Positions 51,840 through 62,379 are shown, counted from the first letter of the stretch. The stretch is 64,000 bases of DNA from Ustilago trichophora (GCA_900323505.1 OOIN01000047.1:62001-126000); one strand, 5' to 3'. Numbers and translations are program-made. The notes: generated from the sequence alone by a model not told the origin.

Positions 51840-53100
51840 AAGCAAAGTCAAATTAAGTTGTACGCTTGTTTGGTTGGGGTTTTTTTTGTTCAAGTTGCGA
51901 TGGAAGTTATACCGTTCCAAGTCGGTACGAGGCCGTGTGACTGACTATGTACAGTATGTGGGTTGTTGCGTGTCAAAGTGACGGACACCCTAGGAAAAGC
52001 TCGGACAGCAGCTTTGATCGGCGAGGTCAACGTTGTTAGAGTTTGCCAAAGAGAATTGATGCCCGATTGAGTGACAATTTGACTGTTTTTCAGCAACGGA
52101 TCTGACACTCAAAAGCCGCCGCACCGAGAAGACCCGTCGCGGCCGAATCTGGAGCGTTTTGTCCGATCGGATAGAAATAGCGTTTCGATCAGCCTTGATT
52201 TTGCACTTATCTCAAACAAATTGCAGCCATACACTCGCACTTTTAATCACTTCAGAAGAGAGAGGGTGTTTCAATATGTTGGATCGAGTGTCGAGTGTCG
52301 AGAGTAGATGAAAGCTGGAAAACAAGGCTGCAAAGTCGATCGCGCCCGATCTGATGATCACTTTTTTGGTGGTGCGACTCTGGAAGAGAGTGAAAACGCG
52401 GTGAAATTGCAGCATCTCGGAAGGACTCTTGTTCTTCTTCTGGATAAGATCTTCTCAGCAGAAACGAGCGGCGAATTTCGCATACTGTACACTTGCTAGA
52501 CTCGAGCCATGTTATAGGTCAATCATGGCTATTTGGTTTGGCTTGAGTAAAAAAGTAAAGATGGTTACGCAGCTTTGCGAGTGATCAGACGGATGCCATG
52601 CAACAACAAGAGCACCAGGTACGATATCAAGGTGGGCGATCAACGCTGGGTTGATGTCGAATACTGTCGTAGCGTTGATTCAAAGAATCCCGACCGAGAA
52701 AGAGCGACAAAGTGTTGAATTCAAGATTGATTTTTGTTTGGATTGGATTGGATATCGGATCGCATGTGTTACTTTTTCTCTTAGCAAGCCGAGCAAATTT
52801 GAATCGCAAAGACATTTTGAGCAAAATAGAAAGGGCAAAGCAGGCTTGTGCGGCGTGCGTGGCTATTGCTTTTCTTGGACACCGTTCAGGGCAAAGCAAA
52901 AGCCAAAAGAAAGAAAAGAGAAACAAAAAAAAGTGTGATTCGTGATTGTCAACGCTGAGCAGTTGTGCGACAAGAGAGCGGTGGGCGAACAATAAGTGTT
53001 GTGGCATGGGCTGGCTTGACTGGCTACTTGTGGATTTGACACAAAGAGTTGGGTGTGACTTTTCAGAGTGGACAGACATTACAGTACATATTGTACAGTG
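51840..53100. other. intergenic region
   Basis: No supported gene. Isolated TGTAC sites at 51949-51957, 52486-52492 and 53082-53098. Confidence 0.55.
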
Positions 53101-53170
53101 CCGACAGCTCCTGAGTCAAGCCAACGTGTGCGTGTGTGTGTGTCCCACTTCCACCGAGCACCATCACTCG

Positions 53171-53211
<41 letters not shown>

Positions 53212-54441
53212 TCTTTCCTCTCACACACACACACACACACCCCTTCACCTTTTTATTTCCCCTTTCTCCGTCTCCTGCCTCTTGCAACCACAGCAAAACT
53301 CTGTCCGACTACTTGTCCCTTTCCTTTGACCCTCACGTCTGGGGAAAGAGATACTGTACAAGCCGAGTCACGTTGCATCAACCTCTTCAGCCTCCACCAT
53401 CACCAGCATCAACACCAACCCTACAGCTCAGCTCACTCCATCTTTGAGTGCGCATCTTGCTCGGCCCTTCTTTTGCTACACTACACGATTCATCTTGGTC
53501 CAACCGTAGCCACTCACGACCCGCGCCATCACTACCACTGGCGAGCTCATCTCTTGGGTAAGTGCCATCACTCTCAATTCCTTCCAAGCGTCGATCAATC
53601 CCAACTGGATACTTGCAGTCAAGCCCGCTTTTGGCCGCATCCCTCAACTCTCTTGCAACTCGGCCACCTCGAAAGACCATCAACCTCACTTCATATCCTT
53701 TCCACCCAGCCAGCTCGGCTTTCTTCGACATGGCTCTTGGCGCATCTCTGCTCACCTCACTCAATCACAAGCCGACGCTCGCAAACTCATCTTTGCCATG
53801 TCTCGTGATGCCTCTCCATCGTCACATGACATTGCTCCTCGAACACATAGCTGACCTTTTCTTCTCTCCCCTTTTTTCCCCTCGCTACTGCCTTGACCGC
53901 AGCATCAATACGTTGCTTTGACAAGAATAAGAATCCGGTCCCAAGAAATTTTTCCTTCTCCTCACTCTTGTACCACTACACATTCTCCCTTTTGCGGCCA
54001 TACCTTCCTGCGCAAATATCGGCAAGCTCTCCAAAAAACCAGCTCTACTTCCGATCACTCTGTTCGCATGGACTCCTGCATTTGACACCATCATCACTAC
54101 CATCGCATTGTACGTTACTTTGCTGCTACCCTTCACCATCACTTGGCATAGCATTGCATATCACACGGGATTGACTCACTCCTTCCATCTTCTTTCTCAC
54201 TACCAACAGTCCCGTCCCTTGCATACCTTGTACAATTCTTGTAACACCACCTTTGCAACACCCAAGCCAACCACGACCGCATTAGACGATTCCTTATCAA
54301 CCTCGAGCTCTCGTCACCTCTTTGTCTCGCATCCACTGCGCTCAGCCCACCTAGTCTCTATTTATCTGGCTCTCCACCGGCTTCTCTTGTCTACGCGTCG
54401 ATCACACAGCGCGCTGCAACCTAGACTCCTCTCACACAACA
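53101..54441 (+). promoter_or_regulatory. promoter and long leader of the Pumilio gene
   Basis: It contains (CT)n at 53174-53208, (CA)n at 53223-53239, then about 1.1 kb of pyrimidine-rich sequence up to the ATG. An open frame at 53068-53808 has low-complexity translation and is not credible. Confidence 0.5.
53558..53902 (+). other. possible 5'-UTR intron of the Pumilio gene
   Basis: GTAAGT donor at 53558. An AGCTGACC branch-like site near 53849 is followed by a strong pyrimidine tract and an acceptor CAG ending at 53902. A second candidate is 54111-54209 (GTACGT to CAG, with TTGACTCAC before it). Both are inferred from signals only. Confidence 0.35.
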
Positions 54442-57400
54442 ATGTCGGCCAATGCTCGCGCCAGCTCGGGCGCTGACACTGCTGCCCTCGAATCCACTCC
54501 GGGCTCTGTCTCGCTCTCCGAGTCGACCCCCTCCATACTTCACGCCTCTGAGGCCGACACCGCCGTCACCTCTTCTTCGCAGTCGCCTATCCAGAAACCA
54601 GTCGATTCCGATGATGCCAAGCCACACGCCGACGTCTCTCCGGAAGGCGGCGATGTCAATGACATTCAGGCTCGCATCGAGCGAAAGCGTCTAGAGCACG
54701 AACAGCAGCGCGCCATGCATCAAAAGGCTTTCGAGCACCAAATGGCTCTCCTCGAAAAGCAGCAGCGTGAAGAGGAGCAGAACCTTCTCCTCCAGCGACT
54801 GCCCAACAGCGCTACCGCCGCTGCTTCTGCTCCGACCACTCCGCCCAACGAGGCTGTCACTGCCGATCCCAAGTCGGCCGCTGCCGTCACTGCTGCCAGT
54901 CAAGCTCAAAACGACCCTGCAGCTCGCGCCAAGGCACTCTCGCATCTTTACCGATCCATGCCCTCTTCTCGTCGACAGTCTGGAGAGGGCCAGCGTTCGG
55001 CCGACGAGCTTGCCTCAGCTGTCGGCGCCATGTCCATTGCAGCTAAGGCTGGTGCCAACAAGAGCCTTCTTTCGCGAGCTGTCCACAACGACAGCGCTGA
55101 TGCCTCGGGCGACGATGCAGCTGTCAGGACCAACGACAAGGCCGAAAACTTTACCCCCGTCTTCAACGAGCGATTCCTGTTCGACGACGAGCTCGACAAC
55201 GAAGACTCGGCTTTCGTCAAAAAGTACAACCTCAAGGGCGACGATGACCAGTTCCCCGTCCTCGTCCAGCGCGACAACTTTGCCGATGTCCTTGCGGCTC
55301 GACCTGTGGGCAAGAACGGCGCAGACGCTCAGCCTTCTGCCCGCGGAGCTGACTGGCCCAAGTTTGGCGGTGCTGGCGGCAACAGCAACGCCTCCGACCC
55401 TACCGCTACTCCCGGACACACCAACGCTGCCGCCGACACCACCGCTTCTTCGCTTCGCGGTTCCGTCACCAGCAAGTCTCCTCCCCCTCAGGGCACACCC
55501 GGTATGGCTGCTTCGTTCGGTACCGGCGCCAGCCGACAGCAGAGCGCCTTCCCTCTCCCTTCGCCCTCCCCTCGACTTTCGCAGACCGGCCGATCCTCGC
55601 CTGCCATCAACCCAACTTTTGCAGGTGTCGCTTCCCGACAGGCCAGTGGACCCGCTTCTCCCTCACCTGGTCTCGGTGGACTTAGCGGTGATGTTGGTCG
55701 ATCCGGTGGTGGCTCGCGATTCGTCAACACGGCTGTCTCGATCCCTGCCGCTGCTGCGGCCGCGGCTGCTGGTCTCAAGAATCACAGCGCTGCTGCTGCG
55801 GGTGCTGGAGGTGCTGCTTTCCCCAGCTTCAACCTGGGCGCTTTTTCAAGCAATTCGACCGGCAGTGAAAGTCCCAGCCGCTTCGGTCCCTACTCGCCCA
55901 GTAGCTTCGACGCTGGCGATGCTCGACGTGGCAGCCGCCCTTCGTCTGGCTTCTTTGATGCCTTCAACCCGACCGCGGGTGCCAATGCGCCTGGCTCGCT
56001 CTTTCCTACGGACAAGTATTCTATGGGCATGGTAGGTGCCGATGATCACGCCAAACTTGGCGGTCTTGGCCCTCACGGCGCCGGTGCTGCCAACGCCGTC
56101 TTGGCCAAGCACGCCCGCAAGGGTGAGCTGGATGCTACAACGCAGCTCGAGGATCTGCAGGGCGACATTTTCGCGCTGTGCAAGGACCAGCACGGATGTC
56201 GATTCCTCCAGAAGAAGCTCGAGGAGAGCAACCCTAAGCACCGTGACATGATCTTCACCGAGACGTTTACGCATTTTGCCGAGCTCATGACGGATCCTTT
56301 TGGCAACTACCTGTGCCAAAAGATGCTCGAGTACTGCACGGATGAGCAGCGCGATCTGATTGTGGAGCTCGTGGCGCCCGAGCTGGTGACCATCTCGCTC
56401 AACATGCACGGCACGCGTGCAGTGCAAAAGATGATTGACTTTCTCTCGACTCCTCGTCAGATCCACTCGATCATTGTTGCGCTTTCGATGAATGTGGTGA
56501 CGCTCATCAAGGATCTCAACGGCAACCACGTGGTGCAGAAGTGCCTAAACAGGCTGGGTGCCGAGGACAATCAGTTTATCTACAACGCTGTTGCGGCGCA
56601 CTGTGTCGAGGTGGCTACGCATCGCCACGGCTGTTGCGTGCTGCAGCGCTGCATTGACCACGCTTCCGAGAGTCAGCGGGTGCAGCTGGTGGCCGAGATC
56701 ACGTACAATGCGCTGACGCTGGTGCAGGATCCATTCGGTAACTATGTAGTGCAGTACGTGCTGGATCTGAGCATCCCACGCTTTACCGATGCCGTCGTTC
56801 GCCAATTTGTTGGCAACGTTTGCCTGCTGTCGGTGCAGAAGTTTAGCTCCAACGTGATCGAAAAGTGCATCAGGGTTTCCGAGCCTGGTGTCCGAAAGCA
56901 GCTGATTGAAGAGCTGCTCAACCGGACCCGCCTGGAAAAGCTGCTGCGCGATTCGTTTGCCAACTATGTTGTGCAGACCAGCCTGGACTATGCTGATCCG
57001 GTTCAGCGTATGCGGCTGGTGGAATGCATCCGACCTATCCTGCCAGTGATTCGCAACACGCCGTATGGCAAGCGGATCCAGAGCAAGCTGCAGCGCGACA
57101 ACTTGGATCTAGGACCGCCCAACGGTGTCCCCTACTCGGTGCTGCACGCTGCTCATCAGCAGCAGCTGCACGCCATGGCTGCCATGGCGGGCCACCGCGG
57201 TAGTGCTGGTGGAGGCCACGGAGGATACATGGGCATGAACGCTTACGGCCCTCCTCCACCCGGGGGACAGGCGATGCCACCTCACATGCATCACCCTCAC
57301 CACCTGGGTCCTCACCAGCAGCACATGTACGGTGGCCCTGCTGCTGGCGGTGGAAGCCCGCATATGCGCGCTCCTCCAGCACACCACAACCTTCCGCCTC

Positions 57401-57597
57401 CCAACTTTGGCGCTCATCAGAACGGTGGTGGTGGAGGATATGGTGGAGGATTTAACGGCAACCTGCCTCCTCCGATGATTATGCAGCAGGGCGGCGTCGG
57501 TGGTGGTGGTAGTGGTAACGGACGCAACTCTGGATCCTTCAGCGGCGGAAATGGCTCCGGCACCGGCGCGGGTACTGGCGGTTTTGGAAACTACTAG
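54442..57597 (+). CDS. Pumilio-family (PUF) RNA-binding protein
   Basis: 1051 residues. The long disordered N-terminal half has a Glu/Gln coiled segment at 75-115. The PUF domain covers about 565-890 with eight repeats. Base-reading triplets by eye: CR..Q (HGCRFLQ), NY..Q (FGNYLCQ), TR..Q (HGTRAVQ), NH..Q (NGNHVVQ), CC..Q (HGCCVLQ), NY..Q (FGNYVVQ), SN..E (FSSNVIE), NY..Q (FANYVVQ). By the known code, repeats 8-6 read U-G-U, so it should bind UGUA-type sites in 3' UTRs and repress or localise mRNAs. The CR..Q first repeat and DQHGCRFLQKKLEE resemble the Puf4/Mpt5 branch. A Gly/His/Pro-rich tail (890-1051) follows. Repeat 5 has Cys where Arg is usual. Confidence 0.95.
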   Translation: MSANARASSGADTAALESTPGSVSLSESTPSILHASEADTAVTSSSQSPIQKPVDSDDAKPHADVSPEGGDVNDIQARIERKRLEHEQQRAMHQKAFEHQMALLEKQQREEEQNLLLQRLPNSATAAASAPTTPPNEAVTADPKSAAAVTAASQAQNDPAARAKALSHLYRSMPSSRRQSGEGQRSADELASAVGAMSIAAKAGANKSLLSRAVHNDSADASGDDAAVRTNDKAENFTPVFNERFLFDDELDNEDSAFVKKYNLKGDDDQFPVLVQRDNFADVLAARPVGKNGADAQPSARGADWPKFGGAGGNSNASDPTATPGHTNAAADTTASSLRGSVTSKSPPPQGTPGMAASFGTGASRQQSAFPLPSPSPRLSQTGRSSPAINPTFAGVASRQASGPASPSPGLGGLSGDVGRSGGGSRFVNTAVSIPAAAAAAAAGLKNHSAAAAGAGGAAFPSFNLGAFSSNSTGSESPSRFGPYSPSSFDAGDARRGSRPSSGFFDAFNPTAGANAPGSLFPTDKYSMGMVGADDHAKLGGLGPHGAGAANAVLAKHARKGELDATTQLEDLQGDIFALCKDQHGCRFLQKKLEESNPKHRDMIFTETFTHFAELMTDPFGNYLCQKMLEYCTDEQRDLIVELVAPELVTISLNMHGTRAVQKMIDFLSTPRQIHSIIVALSMNVVTLIKDLNGNHVVQKCLNRLGAEDNQFIYNAVAAHCVEVATHRHGCCVLQRCIDHASESQRVQLVAEITYNALTLVQDPFGNYVVQYVLDLSIPRFTDAVVRQFVGNVCLLSVQKFSSNVIEKCIRVSEPGVRKQLIEELLNRTRLEKLLRDSFANYVVQTSLDYADPVQRMRLVECIRPILPVIRNTPYGKRIQSKLQRDNLDLGPPNGVPYSVLHAAHQQQLHAMAAMAGHRGSAGGGHGGYMGMNAYGPPPPGGQAMPPHMHHPHHLGPHQQHMYGGPAAGGGSPHMRAPPAHHNLPPPNFGAHQNGGGGGYGGGFNGNLPPPMIMQQGGVGGGGSGNGRNSGSFSGGNGSGTGAGTGGFGNY

Positions 57598-59387
57598 GTG
57601 TCTTGCATGCCTGGCCATCCTATCCAGATGCGAGCTGGTCATCCCGCAAGGAGCGATACCCCAGACGTCATCCTCTTTTCTTCCACACACACTCTCTCTC
57701 CATATCTCTTTCTCTCTTTGCCTTTTTCAAAAGTTACGATCATCAACAGCCATCATATCATACATGCTCAACCACACATCTGTACAATGTTCAATGTTTT
57801 CTCTCTGTCTCTCTGTCTCGCTCGTCGTTGACACATCTCAAACCAAGTACGGATTTGACCATTTTATCAGTGGATGGTCACCGTTGTCATTATATAAATA
57901 CACAATTTCTGTCTGTCGCACAAAGTCATGCCTTGTTTTGCTGTATGTACATGCGAAGGGGGTTCTGTTGAAGGTGTGGATCGTCTCGTTTTTTTTGATC
58001 CGACAGTAGCGATTGACTTTGAGGGATGGTCGGGGATGGTGGGAAAGGAGAGAGAAAGAGAGGAGGGAATTTTTGAGCCGCATTTTAGAGGTTTTAATTA
58101 AAGCGCGAAATATGAAAGGGGAAAAAATGGAGATGGAAAGTGTTGATGTTTTGGGTGTCCCGTGCACGCGTCTCGGCAAGGAAATTTCTCGCACGCAACA
58201 CTTGCAGGGTCCAGACTTGATGTTACACAGTGCATGCCTCTGGGCCTGACCAACACACACACACACACACCTCTCTCTCTTAAAGGGTTCATTTTGTATA
58301 AAATCAACATTTCCCCCCCAAATCTCAAGTTTCTGCTACATGCTACAACGTTCACAACAACAACAACAACAGAGAAGAGAGAAAGGGAGCAAAGAACTGT
58401 GTGTGTGTGTGTATAATGAGAGAGTGAAAGGCGGAAATCATGATACTGTACTGTACAGTACTCGTGTGTTTGAGTGCGCTCCGTTGATGTGTTGAGTTTC
58501 AAGATTTCGAGATCTGCCACAACAGAAAAAAAAAAAAGGGCATGTGAACAAGTCACGTCTGAAATACACAACCAATTCATCCCTCTTCGTCACGATGCTA
58601 CAGTACATGTAAAATTTATAATATTCAGTAAATGTAAGTTGAGTTCAAGGTCAAGATCGGTTAACTACTGTACAGTGCGATTTTCTGTGGTGATCTCACA
58701 GTGTGTATGTGCGTGTGTGTGAGTGAGCTGCAAGGGCAAAAGTTGGCGTTGCAGAATTGGGCATTCCTCTGCATAGTAACCGGCATCGTCACCTCCAAAG
58801 CAACCCAACCCAACCACTTGTCTCTTTTCCCTATTCGCCTTTGAAACAGTAGATCATGGGGAATTCCTTTGTTGTGTGATCTGATCCGATTTTGACTTTG
58901 ATAGATGCAACGATGACATGTACTGTACAGTATTTTGGGACTTAAACTGGGATAAGGGCGACAAAAGAAATTTCGAGGATGAGGAGGAGGGACGCGGGTA
59001 ATGCGGCTACTAAGCTACGCAGTGCGAGCAAGAGCAAGAGCAAAGTGCTCGCTTGGCTTGACTTTTGCGGGATCGTGCAGCAAGAAAAAGGAGACAAGTC
59101 AAGACGAGGATCGATTCCTCCCTACCTCGTTCGTATTCTGTCACGTTGGCTTCTCCCTCTTTGTCTTGAATTGATTCCACTTGGTCACTCCCTTTTCTCC
59201 CCCCCCTACAGTATCACGATGCTGTGCAGAACAGAGGGAAAGAGAAGCGACAGAGAGAGAGAAAAAGAGCAGGAGACAGAGTAACTAAGCGCATGTGTGT
59301 GGATGTGTGTGGGGTTGGATACGGACAGTCAGATGACAGAGCGAGCGATGCGTGAGAAACAAAGAGTGGGGACGGTCAAAATATATA

Positions 59388-59423
<36 letters not shown>

Positions 59424-60194
59424 GGCTGTGGAATTGCTTTAGTGTTTGTGTACAGTGCGCGTCATTGAGTTTTTAAAAAACGCCTTTTCAGGGCCAAACA
59501 CACCATCTTCCAAGGCTCCCTGACTTACAGCTCCCTTCTGTCTGCTGCAGTTTGGTGGTAGACCGCAGTATTTTGAGCCAAAGCTACACCTTCTATGAAG
59601 CCAAATTGTGTCAAGATCCTTCTTCATGCTGTGAGATTGGGTCAAACTGGTGCTTCAAAAATCAGGCACGTCAGCAGTGTAATTGTGGTTTGCGTTTTTA
59701 AATACTCAACGATGCGTACTGTACTGTAAGTGCGGCGTGTCCGAAATTACACCCTTGCACCTCCGGAGGGTGTACTGCGCTGTAAGTGTAATTGTGGTTG
59801 CCAAGGGTTTGCTTTGCCAGCCGTTCAAAGAGAGAGAGAGAGAGAGAGAGCTCCCCGTGTCCGCGCCTGGACAAGTCGACATATTGACCTTGCGCACCCG
59901 GTCTGTTTAGCTTGCTTCTGCTTGCTTTGCTTCTGCTACAATCCTCTTAGCCTTGCTTTGCCTCGGAAGGCCTCCGACTTGATACATCTGCATCTTTTCT
60001 CTTGCAACATCGTTTCGGTAGCAACTCCGATACACACACCACTACCATCACAGCACTCAAGCACCCCTTTGGAGAGCATCGGCTCACACCGTCTCTAGTC
60101 ATCATCCCCGGCGGCTCGCCCGAATAGCAATCAGCAACTAGCATTTAGCACCTTACCTCTCACACACATATACATCACAAGTACCATCTCACAC
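57598..60194. other. long intergenic interval with repeats and poly(A)
   Basis: No supported gene. It holds the Pumilio 3' UTR, (CA)n at 58252-58270, a (CAA)n run near 58356-58371, (GT)n at 58399-58412, TACWG sites at 58444-58463, 58667-58677, 58920-58934 and 59718-59729, a run of 31 A at 59390-59420 and (GA)n at 59829-59850. The end is the leader of the next gene. Confidence 0.6.
58444..58463. repeat. TACWG array, 4 units
   Basis: TACTG, TACTG, TACAG, TACTC: the orientation switch makes an internal palindrome. Confidence 0.85.
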
Positions 60195-60239
60195 ATGACG
60201 ACAGCATCACTACCACCTTCACTAACAGTAAAGACATGA
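60195..60239 (+). promoter_or_regulatory. upstream ORF overlapping the main start codon (ATGA)
   Basis: An ATG at 60195 opens a 14-codon frame (MTTASLPPSLTVKT) whose TGA stop overlaps the main ATG at 60236 as ATGA. If it is in the mRNA, the main protein would depend on leaky scanning or re-initiation. Confidence 0.5.
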
Positions 60240-61945
60240 CCAACCGTCCCGCGCCCCCTCCATCAGGAGCGGCGGCCGCACCATCTATCCATTCTTCCAC
60301 ATCTTCACCTTTACTCAACGCGCCCCCAATACGAATGCGTCACCCTCTGCCTGCTCCACCACTTCAATGTCCACCTCTGCCCTCATCTTCATCTTCACAC
60401 CACAACAATCACCACCACCACCACCACCATCATCATCATCAGTATCATCCTTCTTCCACTTCCCGTGCAAAGAGAAACATCAAGTCCAACCCCGCATCTT
60501 CGCGTTCCCCGCGCTATACTACCACCAACTCCAACATCAGCACCAGCAACAGCACCAACAACTATCCAACCACTTCGGCTTCCCCTTCCACCTCTCCGTA
60601 CTACTCTTCGTCCCATCCTAGCCCAGCACCTAGTACCACGAGTACGGGAAGCGCCAGCAGTGCAGGTACAAGTTTGAGGACGCCTCCCGATCTGCTCGTC
60701 AATGCAAGCAGTGTAGGTCACACGGGAGTAAAAGGCGAGAGGTTGGCGGTAAACAGCTGGAATGGGCTCCTTGTGAAACCTAGACAGCCGAGATATCTCG
60801 CAAAGGAAGAGATCAAGGGAAGGAAAAAGTTATTGGCAAACTTGCCATCTGGGTTCGGTTGGGAGTTGCCAAGTCCTCCACCTAGCCCAAAACCTTCCTC
60901 TTTGCAACCGGGTTCAGAGGTGCGGGTCAAGGTACATCATCCCGACGATTCTTTACAAGAATCACCTAGAATCAAGCGTAGAAGGTCTTCCGCTTCCACG
61001 TCTTCCTTCTCACTCTCCGAAGCAGTAAAGCATCCCGAGCAATCCACTTTGTCGCAACCTCCTCCTCCTCTTCCTCCTCCTCCCCAATCGAGACCACTTC
61101 AACGGGCAAGAGATGGATCTTTTACCCCAACCACCTTGACCACTCTAGCAACCGCCTATCGTACAGCTGCACGCCAGCTTAAACATGCAGCAGATGCCCG
61201 CACCTCTTCCCTGTCCACCAGTCGACCATCGTACCTGGCTGCACGTCCGACCCAGATCTCTGCGCTTGAACAGCTCGATGCGGTTCTACTGTTTGCCTAT
61301 TCCTTTTGGCTTGATGATTTGGCCGCCTCTTCTTCTTCTTCTTCTTCTTCTTCTTCTTCAAGTTCTTCTTCTTCTTCTTCAAATGGCGCATCGGCTACGG
61401 GTACGAATGGTGGAGGTTGCATAGCCAAGAATTGGATAAGCCTTTTTGGTCTACTACGATATGCCACCAATGCCCATTCGGATCTAGGCAACGATGTGCT
61501 TCTCGGTATCTGTCGTTTGATCGAATCGGCAGTTCTTCGCAAACTTCATGCTCACGATACGTTGCAACTTGGAAAACTTGTTTCCAACCCCAACAACGAT
61601 TCCATCACCATCTCCAACATTGCCTCGAGTATCGAAAGACAGGCAGCAGATCTAGAAAGAAGCGATCGTTTGGCTTGTCAAGCACGCAACCTTTTATCCG
61701 TCTCGAACCTTTCTTCGTTTTATCCAAACCTTTTGGAAATCGCTTTGGCTTCCAAATTGGTAAATACAGAGCTGGAGGCAAAGAATGTTGATCCAAGTGG
61801 TTGGCCGATGTGTAGTCATTTTGCTTGGCCTTTGGATGCTATTAGTGCAATGCCTTTTTTGGTGGCTTTTGGCAGATGTGCTGTTTATCATCATGCTAGA
61901 GTTAAAGGCGTTGTTTTTGATCTTGTTTGCGTTCCGACTAGTTAA
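60236..61945 (+). CDS. Ser/Pro/His-rich protein with AF4/AFF C-terminal-homology-like domain
   Basis: 569 residues, single exon. Residues 1-170 are low-complexity (Pro, a His run at about 59-73, Ser/Thr). A short conserved-looking block, WNGLLVKPRQPRYLAKEEIKGRKKLLANLPSGFGWELPSPPPSP, lies near 175-220. From about 300 the protein is helical: TLATAYRTAARQLKHAADA, then a region with ALEQLDAVLLFAYSFWLDDLAAS, a run of about 18 Ser, KNWISLFGLLRYATNAHSDLGNDVLLGICRLIESAVLRKLHAHD, and a C-terminal helical part. This order (A..LKH.AD, a Y/F-rich helix holding LDAVL.F, then a long helix rich in L..R..A) resembles the C-terminal homology domain of AF4/AFF scaffold proteins, which in fission yeast is represented by the elongation-factor partner Ebp1. 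The assignment is by eye and tentative. Confidence 0.8.
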   Translation: MTNRPAPPPSGAAAAPSIHSSTSSPLLNAPPIRMRHPLPAPPLQCPPLPSSSSSHHNNHHHHHHHHHHQYHPSSTSRAKRNIKSNPASSRSPRYTTTNSNISTSNSTNNYPTTSASPSTSPYYSSSHPSPAPSTTSTGSASSAGTSLRTPPDLLVNASSVGHTGVKGERLAVNSWNGLLVKPRQPRYLAKEEIKGRKKLLANLPSGFGWELPSPPPSPKPSSLQPGSEVRVKVHHPDDSLQESPRIKRRRSSASTSSFSLSEAVKHPEQSTLSQPPPPLPPPPQSRPLQRARDGSFTPTTLTTLATAYRTAARQLKHAADARTSSLSTSRPSYLAARPTQISALEQLDAVLLFAYSFWLDDLAASSSSSSSSSSSSSSSSSSNGASATGTNGGGCIAKNWISLFGLLRYATNAHSDLGNDVLLGICRLIESAVLRKLHAHDTLQLGKLVSNPNNDSITISNIASSIERQAADLERSDRLACQARNLLSVSNLSSFYPNLLEIALASKLVNTELEAKNVDPSGWPMCSHFAWPLDAISAMPFLVAFGRCAVYHHARVKGVVFDLVCVPTS

Positions 61946-62379
61946 GATTTTTTTATCGTTTTGACGTTTGATTCTTTATATACATCCCCCCTTCATGGGT
62001 TTTGTTTGCATCCTCACTCACTCACTCACTCGCTCGCACTGAGTCACCACGTCATATGGTTTGTTTGCATATTGTCCTTGTTCATTTTTTTTTTTCAAAT
62101 CTTTGCATGCGTTTTCTGGGTTTCACTATCTGCATCTGTTTGCTTTGGCTGCCTTGTACTACAGAGTAAAACAAAAAAAAAAAGAAAACAAAAAAAAAAC
62201 ATCTCCTCTTTGGTCTGCAAACCAAGTGTGACTTTGTATTTTTTTGCTGATGCGTTTGGTTTTGCATGTCAACTCGTTAAAATGCTTGCTATGCCCCCAA
62301 ATAAACAAGTGGATTTGCGTGGATCTTGTCTGATTGCAAAAGGGTCGCAACATGAGATTTTGAGGTACAACTAAGAACG
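61946..62379. other. convergent 3' intergenic region
   Basis: Shared 3' flank with several T and A runs (62085-62096, 62172-62198). No gene. Confidence 0.6.

Noticed and set aside
53068..53808. 246-codon ORF in the Pumilio leader
   Set aside because: Translation is dominated by the CT and CA microsatellites and Ser/Leu/His runs; more likely leader sequence.
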